Of a stretch of DNA of 64,000 nt, positions 1-8,569 are shown in pieces. How positions within the stretch are numbered: the stretch's first letter is position 1; each line of letters starts with the position of its first letter. Source of the DNA: Halobacteriovorax sp. (GTDB lineage: Bacteria; Bdellovibrionota; Bacteriovoracia; Bacteriovoracales; Bacteriovoracaceae); the NCBI GenBank assembly GCA_002720865.1, contig PBIO01000014.1, positions 186,001 to 250,000 of the forward strand, written 5' to 3'. The notes beneath the pieces were generated by a model. It worked only from the letters and a program-made list of their open reading frames with translations. It searched no databases and was not told the origin of the DNA. A program made the translations under genes and the position numbers.

Positions 1-426
1 GGTCTCCTCTGGTTCTTCTTGCTTATATTTTTCCTCTAGCTCTTGATAATTAATTTTTGTTGAAGTTTTCTTTTCAAATTGAAATTCACTAAAACCGTCT
101 TCACTAGTAACGGGTCCGACATCATCAGGGAGATCGGTTACTTCAACCTTTACTTCTTCTTTAACTTTTTTAGGAATATTTATTCTTGCTATGGTACTGT
201 CACCGACCTCTTTCTTAACCGTGCCTGATTTTTTATTTGTAATTATTTCCTTAATGATTTTTTTTAAATCAGGAAAATCTTTTAGACCTAACCAATCCCC
301 TGCTGGATAATTTTGAATTGGTTCTTTTCCGGTAATATGCCCTTTGGAGAATAGTTCTCCAATTTGCTCTTTTTGGAATGGACCTACAATTCGACCATTC
401 TTCAATTTGACGCGGTACTTTGCCAT
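1..426 (-). CDS. GYF-like domain protein (3' part outside window)
   Basis: The reading frame is open from an ATG at 426 to the window edge (142 codons), so the C-terminus is missing. The first ~55 residues (MAKYRVKLKNGRIVGPF, then KEQIGELFSKGHI, then PAGDWLGLKDF) have the pattern of the GYF_2/DUF4339 fold: a 'GPF' turn followed by a helix and a 'W' that reads a peptide or protein partner. Residues ~65-142 are charged and Lys/Glu-rich with no fold I recognise, probably a linker. There is no signal peptide or membrane segment in the visible part. The gene follows the membrane-protein string with only 37 bp of gap, so it may be the last gene of that operon. The fold call is moderate; its partner is unknown. 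Confidence 0.6.
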   Translation of the reverse strand, partial: MAKYRVKLKNGRIVGPFQKEQIGELFSKGHITGKEPIQNYPAGDWLGLKDFPDLKKIIKEIITNKKSGTVKKEVGDSTIARINIPKKVKEEVKVEVTDLPDDVGPVTSEDGFSEFQFEKKTSTKINYQELEEKYKQEEPEET

Positions 427-463
427 CCTAACTATTCTATCGGATTTCAGTAATTTTAAAACG

Positions 464-1390
464 TTAGGAAGGTTTTGGCTTTCTTGAATAAACTTGTCGG
501 GAAAGAATAGGTACTAACATTAGACTCTGCCTAAAATTTAAACCAAGTAATATCAAAAAGACGCTCGCCATTGGAATGTCTTTTCCAACCAAATAGTAGG
601 CCATTAGGCCATATTTGAAGTTAAACCAAGGACTAAAAGGAATCGTTATAAAAAATGTAATTAAAGCTAATGAAGACAGAGCTAATGAAAAGGAGGGCTT
701 ATCTTGAATATTATTAACTGATATAAATGCTAAGATAAGTAGGTTATTGGCCCAAAATAGGGTCACAGGAGTAGAAAAATTAGCAAATAAATTAATTGAA
801 CTTAAGGCTAGATTAAAAACAATTAACATCCAAATCTTTCTTAGATTATCTGTTTCTTTTTCAACTTTAAAAGAACTAATAATCATAATAATCACTATTA
901 AACATAGAACTACTGAGAGTAGCTTAGTTTCTACATATTTATGTAAATTTATATCTATCGTTAGTTTAAATACGTACGAATTGTATATGCCGATCCATAC
1001 CCACACTGACGCTACTCTTTCTATCAAATCCATTTTACTAGCTGTGTCTTTTAAAAGAGAAATTAGCTTCAATAGAGGAATAAAAACTAAAAAAGATATT
1101 ATACTTATAATTAGCCCAGACTCTTTCAATAGTTTTTCTATTCCTGAATAATTTATCGAATTGTTCAGGGTCATTTGAAAAATCATTAAAACTAAAAGGA
1201 CCCCCACAAAAAACACTTCAAATACTGATGGAATTAACTCTTTTGACCCTGGATTCAGAGTTTTTAAAAGACCAACCAAAGCAAGAATATGTAGAGGGAA
1301 TAAATCTGTCATTAAAAACAGAAAAGATAGAATATTAAACATGTTTCTTCTAAAGAGACCCTTAATACTCACATCCTTGGTTGATAGCAT
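464..1390 (-). CDS. Polytopic membrane protein, unknown; frame open further upstream
   Basis: From the first ATG (1390) this is 308 residues with about eight hydrophobic segments and no family I can name. The same frame stays open upstream to an in-frame stop at 1610-1612. The extra ~70 codons encode typical membrane sequence (for example LNLLYPAFVFIGTSYF just before the ATG) but hold no ATG, GTG or TTG. The preceding gene stops at 1593, inside this open stretch. The true N-terminus is therefore either an unusual start or the product of a +1 shift from the preceding frame, which would give one ~690-residue protein. That is close to the size of NuoL/HyfB antiporter-like subunits. A weak AGGGA lies about 12 nt before the ATG at 1390. 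Confidence 0.55.
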   Translation of the reverse strand: MLSTKDVSIKGLFRRNMFNILSFLFLMTDLFPLHILALVGLLKTLNPGSKELIPSVFEVFFVGVLLVLMIFQMTLNNSINYSGIEKLLKESGLIISIISFLVFIPLLKLISLLKDTASKMDLIERVASVWVWIGIYNSYVFKLTIDINLHKYVETKLLSVVLCLIVIIMIISSFKVEKETDNLRKIWMLIVFNLALSSINLFANFSTPVTLFWANNLLILAFISVNNIQDKPSFSLALSSLALITFFITIPFSPWFNFKYGLMAYYLVGKDIPMASVFLILLGLNFRQSLMLVPILSRQVYSRKPKPS

Positions 1391-1592
1391 AAAATATGAG
1401 GTCCCTATAAAAACAAATGCAGGATAAAGAAGGTTAAGGTTTGAAATTTTTAAAATTTCTTCATGTCCAAAGAGATATAAAACTCCAAGGTTTAATAAAG
1501 CAATAAGTAATTTACTAAGATCTAAATTATTAATCTTATTCAGAACAAAAAATGCACCGAAATAGGACAGTAAAAAATGAGGTAGATAATCA

Positions 1593-2525
1593 CTATATTG
1601 AAGCAGAAACTACCCCCAATATACAAAGTCCGAATCTGGCCCATGAGGTTGATATAATACCTGAAAAAGTTTTTGATTTATCGGTTTCAACTTCTATATT
1701 TTTTACCCAAGAAATTACAAAAAAGGCTATTAGCCCTCCTTTTTCTAGCAGGCTAATACTTGGAATTAGTACGCTGACTAAATATATTATTGTGGAGAAT
1801 AATAAAAGAAGCTCTTCTTTGGCCATAAAATTATCGCTCTTGAATGCTCTAATCATAATTTGATTCAAAAAGTAAATTACGATGATTTCAAAATGATTTC
1901 CTAAAATTCCAAAAATAAAAAGCGAAAGAATTAAATCCATAAAGCTTTTGGAGTAGTTCTTTAATTTAAACTTCAAGAAGAAGAAATTAAGTAAAACTAT
2001 AGCCAAAAAGCTGACAAAAAGAATTAAATCTGACCATGGCCACCAAAAAGAGAAAATAACAGAAATGGCATAAATAGTAGGGCTGTGTAGTTTTTTCGTG
2101 TGAGAACTAATCAATTCGCTAAGCACCCGAAACCCTACAAGGAAAAAAACAATCGTTTCATTTTTAAAATTTAAAAGAGAATCAAAGCCTTTAGCGCCCA
2201 CAGATATTAATATCATAGATAACAAGAATATCGGTACTAAAGAAAATGACTGTTTCTTTATTCCACTTTTTCCAACCTCAAACAAAATGGCGAGTTCGAG
2301 AAATAAAATACTCAGAATCATATTAGTATTCATTAGCGTAAGAGATATCAATAGAAATAAATTTCTGGCCTTTATGAAGTTGTTTTCATTTTTATGAACG
2401 CTTAAAAAAACTGGAATAAAAAGAAATAAGGCTAAGAGGTAAGTCTTATCAGTTAGCTTTAACAAAAATAACGAAATTATAAGAGTAAAACAGGCTGCAA
2501 TATAAACTAAAATACTTTTTGTCAT
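1593..2525 (-). CDS. Polytopic membrane protein, possible degenerate antiporter-like subunit
   Basis: 310 residues with about nine hydrophobic segments. ATG at 2525 follows the stop of the preceding gene by one base, so the two are almost certainly co-translated. I see no catalytic motif. The weak antiporter-like (NuoL/M/N, HyfB/F) impression rests on hydrophobicity, size and operon position rather than conserved lysines, which are scarce. The C-terminus (ends CILGVVSASI) lies at a point where an adjacent frame opens without a start codon, so this ORF and the next may be one interrupted gene. Function is not established. Confidence 0.55.
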   Translation of the reverse strand: MTKSILVYIAACFTLIISLFLLKLTDKTYLLALFLFIPVFLSVHKNENNFIKARNLFLLISLTLMNTNMILSILFLELAILFEVGKSGIKKQSFSLVPIFLLSMILISVGAKGFDSLLNFKNETIVFFLVGFRVLSELISSHTKKLHSPTIYAISVIFSFWWPWSDLILFVSFLAIVLLNFFFLKFKLKNYSKSFMDLILSLFIFGILGNHFEIIVIYFLNQIMIRAFKSDNFMAKEELLLLFSTIIYLVSVLIPSISLLEKGGLIAFFVISWVKNIEVETDKSKTFSGIISTSWARFGLCILGVVSASI

Positions 2526-2526
2526 A

Positions 2527-3975
2527 TTAACTTACCCCCAATATAAGTAAGCTAAACATAAAAAGCAGTACAATGATGAAGCTACTATTTGTAAGTCTCT
2601 CAAGGGAAGGGTTCAGCACTTCAACAAGCTCTCTTAAGTCATTTTGCCCATATTTAATAGATTCTCTAGGTTTAGCTATTTTTGTTCTAGAAAAATTCAC
2701 ACTAATTTGAGAGATCCTAGCTATCTTTTCTTCTACTTCTCTAGATCCTATTTTAAATATAATGAGCAGGCATACTAAACCAAAAACAAACTCGAGCCAA
2801 AACAAATAGTATCCCAGCGACGGTAATTCTACCGGAGATAGTGGTAAGTTTACCCATTTAAAAAACAGTGATCCAATCCCTGTATTCCATTCTAGGGGTA
2901 TGAAAAGAATGGATACAAAGATATTGATTCCAATGGCCGTAAAACCTAGTTTTGAAAAAATATATTTCTTGTCTTTAATGTTTTGCCAATTAGGAAGAAC
3001 GTTTTTAATAAAACTTATCGATGAAAGTATTGTAATTAGAGCAATCATTACTAAGACTAAAGAAAAATCAAGTAATCCGGAAGAAAGCGCTTTTCTGTAT
3101 AAGTACGTTTTAAAAATATAACCTAGTCCAAATGGAGGAGAAAATAGAAAAAGAAATGCGAATAAATACCAACTCAAGTTTTTAGAGTCGCCTGATAAGC
3201 AAAGAAGTGTTTTGCAAACCAATATAAAACTTAACATTAAGTAAAAGATCTTCTCATCACCAAATATAGGAAGAAGGATTGTAAGCTTTAATATTAACTC
3301 CAGTATTTCCTCGAGGTTTATATTGGTCCGAGAAATAAGCTTTTTAAAATTGATCACTACCTCAACAAAGACCGCCCCAACCACTAAACTAACCAGGGGG
3401 GAGGGGAGTTTTAAAAACAAAAGCAAAGAGGAAAATAAAGTGATAAATACAAAGTTACTATAAAACCCTTTTCGCAAAAATTTGGAGTTAATATTTAATA
3501 TGTATATAAGGATTATACCAACACTTGATAGAACCAAAGTGAAATCCTTACCTATAAAGAGAAAAAGAAGTAGGGACAAAGGAAGGTGTCTTACTAAGCC
3601 TTTTGGAGATTCTGTACTATCATCAAAAGCTTCCAAAATATAAAAGACAAGAAAGCTCACTAATAAAAACTCTAGAGTTGGTGAAAACAGAAAAACCAAT
3701 GAGGCCAATAGTTTCCTACCATTTTGTAAGCCATCTCCAATTACAAGATGGGTACATAATAGGATTAAAGTTATAACTTTTAACCAGGATTCATTAGACA
3801 GACTCAGATTAAAGTAAGAGCCTATTTCAAAACCTGTAATTTTTGTAAACAAGATGACAAAGCCGATAACGAATATATACAAAATATTAAAAAATTTGTC
3901 TTCCAAGTCTATAAATCTTGTTAAAAGTTTAGAAAGGACAAAATTTATCAATATTGCGATAGGAATTAAGATCAT
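2527..3975 (-). CDS. Polytopic membrane protein resembling a degenerate NuoN/NuoM-type antiporter subunit
   Basis: I take the ATG at 3975, which forms an ATGA overlap with the upstream stop and gives 482 residues. A longer frame to 4020 exists but overlaps the neighbour by 49 bp. There are about 13-14 hydrophobic segments. A stretch reading FSPPFGLGYIFKTYLYRKAL followed by helical sequence resembles the 'GIPPLSGF-x-AKF' helix region of NuoL/M/N antiporter-like subunits, including the PP pair and a following Lys. The broken-helix lysines and the glutamate of TM5 expected in active proton channels are not evident. The C-terminal ~70 residues hold a soluble charged loop and one last membrane helix. 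It lies in the tight string downstream of nuoN. The homology is suggestive only. Confidence 0.55.
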   Translation of the reverse strand: MILIPIAILINFVLSKLLTRFIDLEDKFFNILYIFVIGFVILFTKITGFEIGSYFNLSLSNESWLKVITLILLCTHLVIGDGLQNGRKLLASLVFLFSPTLEFLLVSFLVFYILEAFDDSTESPKGLVRHLPLSLLLFLFIGKDFTLVLSSVGIILIYILNINSKFLRKGFYSNFVFITLFSSLLLFLKLPSPLVSLVVGAVFVEVVINFKKLISRTNINLEEILELILKLTILLPIFGDEKIFYLMLSFILVCKTLLCLSGDSKNLSWYLFAFLFLFSPPFGLGYIFKTYLYRKALSSGLLDFSLVLVMIALITILSSISFIKNVLPNWQNIKDKKYIFSKLGFTAIGINIFVSILFIPLEWNTGIGSLFFKWVNLPLSPVELPSLGYYLFWLEFVFGLVCLLIIFKIGSREVEEKIARISQISVNFSRTKIAKPRESIKYGQNDLRELVEVLNPSLERLTNSSFIIVLLFMFSLLILGVS

Positions 3976-4181
3976 GCTTTCTCTCTGGTAAAAGAAAGTA
4001 TGGTCATTTGAATTAAACAAACTAGTGCAATCATGACTACTCTATCATTCCCGGATAATTCTTTTATAAGATAAATAAAGATTGGAAAAAATATTATATA
4101 GACAAAAGATTTTTTAGATATGTTTTTTCTAAAAGCTGTTGATAAAAGAACCGCGAAGATAAAGAAATAGATCAGCTCCAT
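3972..4181 (-). CDS. Small two- to three-helix membrane protein, NuoK/MrpC-sized
   Basis: 69 residues: two clear hydrophobic segments (residues ~1-17 and ~26-42), then a polar GNDR and a third moderate segment, ending FTREKA. It overlaps the upstream gene by 10 bp and its stop forms an ATGA overlap with the downstream start, which supports a real, translationally coupled gene despite its small size. Small membrane subunits of this size occur in complex-I, Mrp and hydrogenase-4 type complexes (NuoK, MrpC, MrpF), but no diagnostic residue such as the NuoK glutamates is visible. The role is unknown. Confidence 0.5.
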   Translation of the reverse strand: MELIYFFIFAVLLSTAFRKNISKKSFVYIIFFPIFIYLIKELSGNDRVVMIALVCLIQMTILSFTREKA

Positions 4182-4612
4182 TTTTTACCTTCTTTCTTTA
4201 ATACAAGGTCAAACACTAGAGCGATTGTTAAACACACCACACCAATAGCGATAGATTTTATTTCTTCCGGTGTAACAAAGGTTCCTTTACCTAGTCCCTC
4301 GATGATCAGAATTGAATCTTGCAAATAGAGCATCAGGATAGATATTGAAAACAATAAAAAAATTGACACAAAAAACATGATAGGTTTCTCAATTTTACTC
4401 TCAATATCTCCAATAGCTCTTGGGTACAAGAATGTTGGCATTATTAAAAAACTACCAATAAGAATAGTTTCTACACTCACTTCTCTCATAGTAAAAATCA
4501 GAACCAAAAGACATACAATAGGTATAATTAACGAAGGAAGGTCTTCTGTGTTTCTATTTCTTGAATACAGTAAAACTATAAATAAAACTAATACATAAAA
4601 GAGGACGCTCAT
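4172..4612 (-). CDS. Membrane protein, ~4 helices, NuoJ/HyfE-like in size
   Basis: 146 residues with four to five hydrophobic segments, separated by a charged loop (RAIGDIESKIEKP, about residues 64-76) and a later loop (GKGTFVTPEEIKS). It overlaps the upstream gene by 4 bp (ATGA) and the downstream one by 10 bp. The second loop and final helix vaguely recall NuoJ or HyfE, where a loop of this kind precedes the last helix, but I cannot point to a conserved motif. It belongs to the same operon as the surrounding membrane ORFs. Unrecognised otherwise. Confidence 0.5.
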   Translation of the reverse strand: MSVLFYVLVLFIVLLYSRNRNTEDLPSLIIPIVCLLVLIFTMREVSVETILIGSFLIMPTFLYPRAIGDIESKIEKPIMFFVSIFLLFSISILMLYLQDSILIIEGLGKGTFVTPEEIKSIAIGVVCLTIALVFDLVLKKEGKKWS

Positions 4613-5283
4613 GCTAAGGCCCCCTCAAGGCAAAATGAAAAAAGAATCAAAACCCATGTATAATTTTGAGCAACCGATTTCTTCATTACTGGTATATAAT
4701 TTTTTATTCTTATAAATCCATAAAGAAATGGCGGAAAAACTAAAAGTGCCATAAGAACAGCTAATTCATCTGGTCTTGAGGACCATACAACACCAAAATA
4801 AAAAATAGAATAGGCATAATACAACACCGAACTAATTTTACTTTTATTAATAGAGTTCAAAACCAATATAAAATGTAAGCCAAAAATAACCCAAGGAATT
4901 GAATCATTAGTAAATATATATAGGCTTAATATAAAGTTATTAGCTACCATCGTCAGGTCCTCATATTTGCTTTTTCTTAAATGTTCTATACAAATAAAAA
5001 GTGAAATATAGGCCAATGACTGAATATTTAAATTTATAAAGAAAATTATCACCAAACTTAATATTGGTAAACCAATGGTAAATAGAGGGGTTATATAATC
5101 CTTTTGAATAATAGGTCGAATTAATTCTTTTTTAAAAAATCCTAGAAAATTAAACGATTTTTTTAATTTTATTCCACTAGAGTCAAAGCAAGTCCTAAGA
5201 ATTGATACCTCAAATGAAATCACGACTAGAAACAAACAATATATAAATGTGGTGAAAATTTCAGTCTTCAGAAATAACCCCAT
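4609..5283 (-). CDS. Membrane protein, possible truncated NuoH/HycD-like subunit
   Basis: 224 residues with six to seven hydrophobic segments. Around residues 48-65 the sequence FFKKELIRPIIQKDYITP has the character of the NuoH/HycD/EchB loop, where a 'QPYRD-x-KLL-KE' stretch follows the first membrane helix and precedes the second. Nuclear features of NuoH, such as the acidic 'PFDLPEAE' loop present in this window's true nuoH, are absent. It overlaps the upstream 84-aa ORF by 23 bp and the downstream one by 4 bp. I infer a degenerate relative of the complex-I membrane-anchor subunit; alternatively a lineage-specific membrane protein. Confidence 0.5.
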   Translation of the reverse strand: MGLFLKTEIFTTFIYCLFLVVISFEVSILRTCFDSSGIKLKKSFNFLGFFKKELIRPIIQKDYITPLFTIGLPILSLVIIFFINLNIQSLAYISLFICIEHLRKSKYEDLTMVANNFILSLYIFTNDSIPWVIFGLHFILVLNSINKSKISSVLYYAYSIFYFGVVWSSRPDELAVLMALLVFPPFLYGFIRIKNYIPVMKKSVAQNYTWVLILFSFCLEGALA

Positions 5284-5515
5284 AAATTACAAGAGTTAAG
5301 ATTGAGATAGAAAAAAGAATCATGAGTTTTTTTTCAACGCCTAGGCTTAAGCAAAATAAAGAAATGACCATAAAAAAGGTTAAAAGTGTAAACCTTAGGT
5401 TCCTTTTGATAAATTTGGGGGTTGAGCTAGGTGAAGTGAATTTAAACACTATATTGGAAAGCAATAGCAAGGCTACTGCTAATCCAACTACAATATATTC
5501 GTTCACCATTAACAT
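5261..5515 (-). CDS. Small three-helix membrane protein downstream of nuoN
   Basis: 84 residues with three hydrophobic segments and a basic loop (KFIKRNLR) between the first and second. ATG at 5515 lies four bases after the nuoN stop; a second ATG two codons on is equally possible. Its size and topology match NuoK/MrpF-class small subunits, but the conserved NuoK glutamates are not present. It is the first gene of the unrecognised membrane string and appears co-transcribed with nuoN. The functional link to complex I is inferred only from position. Confidence 0.5.
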   Translation of the reverse strand: MLMVNEYIVVGLAVALLLLSNIVFKFTSPSSTPKFIKRNLRFTLLTFFMVISLFCLSLGVEKKLMILFSISILTLVIYGVISED

Positions 5516-5519
5516 TCAT

Positions 5520-6986
5520 TTACTGAATTAGGATTTTGGCGGCACCAGCTAGTGATATCAACTTAGACCAAAATACACCCAGTAATAAAACTGGAACTGT
5601 AAGTCCTAATATTACTGCTTGATTTACAAAACCTAATCCCTCAATATTTTCATCACTTTCTACGTCTTTAAAAACCATTAATCTTACGATTTTCAAATAA
5701 TAATAGAGGGATATAACAGAATTCAGACCCCCAATTATAGCCAGTACATAATATTTTTTCTCAATTACCGCTGCTAGTATATTAAATTTTGCTACAAAAC
5801 CACTAAGTGGTGGAATTCCTGCGAGAGAAAACATTACTACAGACATTGCTATCGCCATTAACGGGTACCTATAGATAAATCCATTAAATCTTTCAAAATG
5901 ATCGTTTCCATATTTATCTTGTACAAATGAGGTAATTAAAAAAGCAACCAATGTCATAAAGAGATAAGTGGCACCATAAAATAAAATTGCTCTAGCCCCA
6001 AGTTCATTTATTACCACGACACCCATTAACATCATGCCAGCGTGGCCAATAGATGAGTAAGCCAGCATTCTTTTTATCGATCTTTGCCCAATGGCACCAA
6101 CATTACCTACGGTCATGGTTATTATAGCTACAACTTGAAGCAAGGCGATCCAAGAATGATGTAAAGCGTTTACATCTTGAAAGAATACCATCGTAACTCT
6201 AGTCAAAGCACCAATAGCGGCTAGTTTTGGAACGATTGCAAAAAAGGCAGTCACAGGAAGAGGGGATCCCTCATAAACATCTGGCGTCCACATATGAAAA
6301 GGAGCACAAGCTAATTTATATCCAAGACCGGCAAAAAACATAAAGAACGAAGGAGCTAAAATTGCTATTTGAGTACCTGAAAGTTCTGAGAGCCTCGCAC
6401 CCATTTCACTGAATTGAATAGTTCCAACGACTCCAAAGATATGACTCATCCCAAAGAGCATGATACCTGCAGAAACACCGCCGTATAGAGCATACTTTAA
6501 GCCTGCCTCACTTGATCTCTCATCTGCCTTTCTAAATGAAGCTAAGGCATAACTAAGAATCGATAAAGTTTCGATACCCAGATACAGGATTAGCATATTG
6601 TTGGCTGAAGCGAGAAGCATACCTCCCATCAGTACACCTGTTGCCAAAATGACAAACTCTGCCTTCATTTCTGAATAGATATCTTTAGATTGAGCTGCTA
6701 AATAAACAGCACCTAGAGTACCTAAGATCATGATAATTTTTAAGAAGCCACTAAAGGGATCGATCACAACAGAATTAGTAAATAATGGTTGTGCCTGATC
6801 TGTTAGACTTCCTACAGAAATACAAAATGCCACAAAGAGACCAATTACAGCTGCCGAATACAACATTCCTCGGCCTCTCTCATGTTTATCATAAGTGGCT
6901 TCCAGAATTAATAATCCTACCATCGTAAGACATACTATTAATTCCGGTAAATAATGGCCTAAGCTGGCTAGGTAAGACAGATGCAT
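5520..6986 (-). CDS. nuoN: NADH-quinone oxidoreductase subunit N
   Basis: 488 residues with about 14 membrane helices. This is the antiporter-like subunit N of respiratory complex I, one of three that translocate protons across the inner membrane. Family motifs are present: the ETLSILSYALAS helix, KYALYGGVSAGIML, the APFHMWTPDVYEGSP loop that ends the key broken helix, AYSSIGHAGMM, and FSLAGIPPLSGFVAKF. The length is normal for NuoN. It is the last recognisable nuo gene, nine bases after nuoM, and is followed within five bases by a string of unknown membrane proteins on the same strand. Confidence 0.95.
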   Translation of the reverse strand: MHLSYLASLGHYLPELIVCLTMVGLLILEATYDKHERGRGMLYSAAVIGLFVAFCISVGSLTDQAQPLFTNSVVIDPFSGFLKIIMILGTLGAVYLAAQSKDIYSEMKAEFVILATGVLMGGMLLASANNMLILYLGIETLSILSYALASFRKADERSSEAGLKYALYGGVSAGIMLFGMSHIFGVVGTIQFSEMGARLSELSGTQIAILAPSFFMFFAGLGYKLACAPFHMWTPDVYEGSPLPVTAFFAIVPKLAAIGALTRVTMVFFQDVNALHHSWIALLQVVAIITMTVGNVGAIGQRSIKRMLAYSSIGHAGMMLMGVVVINELGARAILFYGATYLFMTLVAFLITSFVQDKYGNDHFERFNGFIYRYPLMAIAMSVVMFSLAGIPPLSGFVAKFNILAAVIEKKYYVLAIIGGLNSVISLYYYLKIVRLMVFKDVESDENIEGLGFVNQAVILGLTVPVLLLGVFWSKLISLAGAAKILIQ

Positions 6987-6995
6987 TTTAAATTC

Positions 6996-8546
6996 CTATT
7001 GAAATTGAGCCAATAAACTTACTAGCTGACCAACACTTGATTTCATAATATCTAAAACCGGTGCTGGGTAAATACCAAATACAATTACAGCGATACAAAG
7101 AGGAGTCATATAAAAGATTTCTCTAGCATTCATATCAGTGTAAGACTTACATTCTTCAACAACTTCTCCAAAGAACATTCTTTTGAACATCCATAAAAGA
7201 TAAGCGGCACCAATAAGTAGGCCAAAGAGTCCTAGAACAGTAATCGTAGTGTATTTTTGATAGATTCCTAAAAAGATTAACGCTTCAGAGATAAAACCTG
7301 ATAGTCCCGGAAGACCCATAGACGCGAACATCGCAATAATAAATACGATTGAGTAACGTGGTAGCTGAGTATAAAGACCACCAAAACCTTTAGATCCATC
7401 AGGACGAACAATCCATCTGTGATGAGATCTTTCGTATAGAATTCCGATAAGCAAGAACATCATTGCAGTCGAAGTTCCATGGTTAAACATTTGAAGGACA
7501 GCCCCATTCATACCGTGAACAGTCATGGCTGCAAGACCGAGCATCACAAAACCCATATGCGAAACTGAAGAGTAAGCTACAAGTTTTTTCACATCGGTCT
7601 GGGCCATGGCACACAGTGCTCCGTAGATAACATTAATTAAACCTAAAATTGCAATCCAGTCGGCAAAGTGCACTGAGGCCTGTGGAAAAATTGGGTATGC
7701 AATTCTTAAGAATCCGTAAGTACCCATCTTTAGAAGAACACCGGCTAGTATCACTGATACGGCCGTTGGTGCCTGAACGTGGGCATGAGGTAGCCAAGTA
7801 TGAAATGGAAATACTGGAACTTTAATAGCAAAACCAATAAACATGGCTACAAAGAATAGTTTAGAGAAAGAGAAAGTTGTTCCAAACATACTAACCATAT
7901 TGTCAGTAAATTTACCGCCAGATAGCGCTAGAATATTGAAACTATCAATTCCTTTTCCTGAAGCGTAGTAAAGAGCAACAATACCTACTAACATCAAAAT
8001 TGATCCGAAGAACGTATAAAGGAAGAATTTAACAGCAGCATATTCTCTGTTCTCTCCACCCCAAATACCGATAAGAAAGAACATTGGTAGAAGCATAACT
8101 TCCCAGTAAACATAAAACAGGAAGAAATCTAGGGCCATAAAAACCCCATAAACTGTACTTTGAAGCATTAAAAATAATGCAAAATATCCTTTAACAGACT
8201 TAGTAATTGTCCAGGAACTTAAAATACATAAAAAGAACAATAAGGCCGTAAGCAGAATCATTGGTAAACTGATCCCATCAACACCTAAAGTATAAAAGAT
8301 ATTGAATTGCTTAATCCAAGCCATTTTGACCATGAACTGCTCTTGCATTCCAGGTACTGAATTGTCGAATTTCATATAAAGAACGACTGCTAAAATCATT
8401 GAAGCAATGGTGTTAACCAAACTCCACCAACGTACAACGTTGTCCTGCTTATCCTTTGAAAAGAATAGAGGAAAGATAATTACCCCTAATACTCCCAAGA
8501 ATGGTGTCCATAAAATCCAATTAAGTAATGTTGATGTACCGTGCAC
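6996..8546 (-). CDS. nuoM: NADH-quinone oxidoreductase subunit M
   Basis: 516 residues, proton-translocating antiporter-like subunit of complex I. Motifs include LGVDGISLPMILLTALL near residue 80, FYVYWEVMLLPMFFLIGIWGG carrying the conserved TM5 glutamate, KVPVFPFHTWLPHAHVQAP on the broken helix, AYSSVSHMGFV and ASMGLPGLSGF. The start is GTG at 8546, chosen because AGGAG lies seven bases upstream. It sits between nuoL (24 bp gap) and nuoN (9 bp gap) in one operon. Confidence 0.96.
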   Translation of the reverse strand: MHGTSTLLNWILWTPFLGVLGVIIFPLFFSKDKQDNVVRWWSLVNTIASMILAVVLYMKFDNSVPGMQEQFMVKMAWIKQFNIFYTLGVDGISLPMILLTALLFFLCILSSWTITKSVKGYFALFLMLQSTVYGVFMALDFFLFYVYWEVMLLPMFFLIGIWGGENREYAAVKFFLYTFFGSILMLVGIVALYYASGKGIDSFNILALSGGKFTDNMVSMFGTTFSFSKLFFVAMFIGFAIKVPVFPFHTWLPHAHVQAPTAVSVILAGVLLKMGTYGFLRIAYPIFPQASVHFADWIAILGLINVIYGALCAMAQTDVKKLVAYSSVSHMGFVMLGLAAMTVHGMNGAVLQMFNHGTSTAMMFLLIGILYERSHHRWIVRPDGSKGFGGLYTQLPRYSIVFIIAMFASMGLPGLSGFISEALIFLGIYQKYTTITVLGLFGLLIGAAYLLWMFKRMFFGEVVEECKSYTDMNAREIFYMTPLCIAVIVFGIYPAPVLDIMKSSVGQLVSLLAQFQ

Positions 8547-8569
8547 AGCACTTCTCCTTTATATAAAAC

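Noticed and set aside
1552-1863. Plus-strand ORF of 103 codons
   Set aside because: Lies antisense to the dense minus-strand membrane genes and has no ribosome site.
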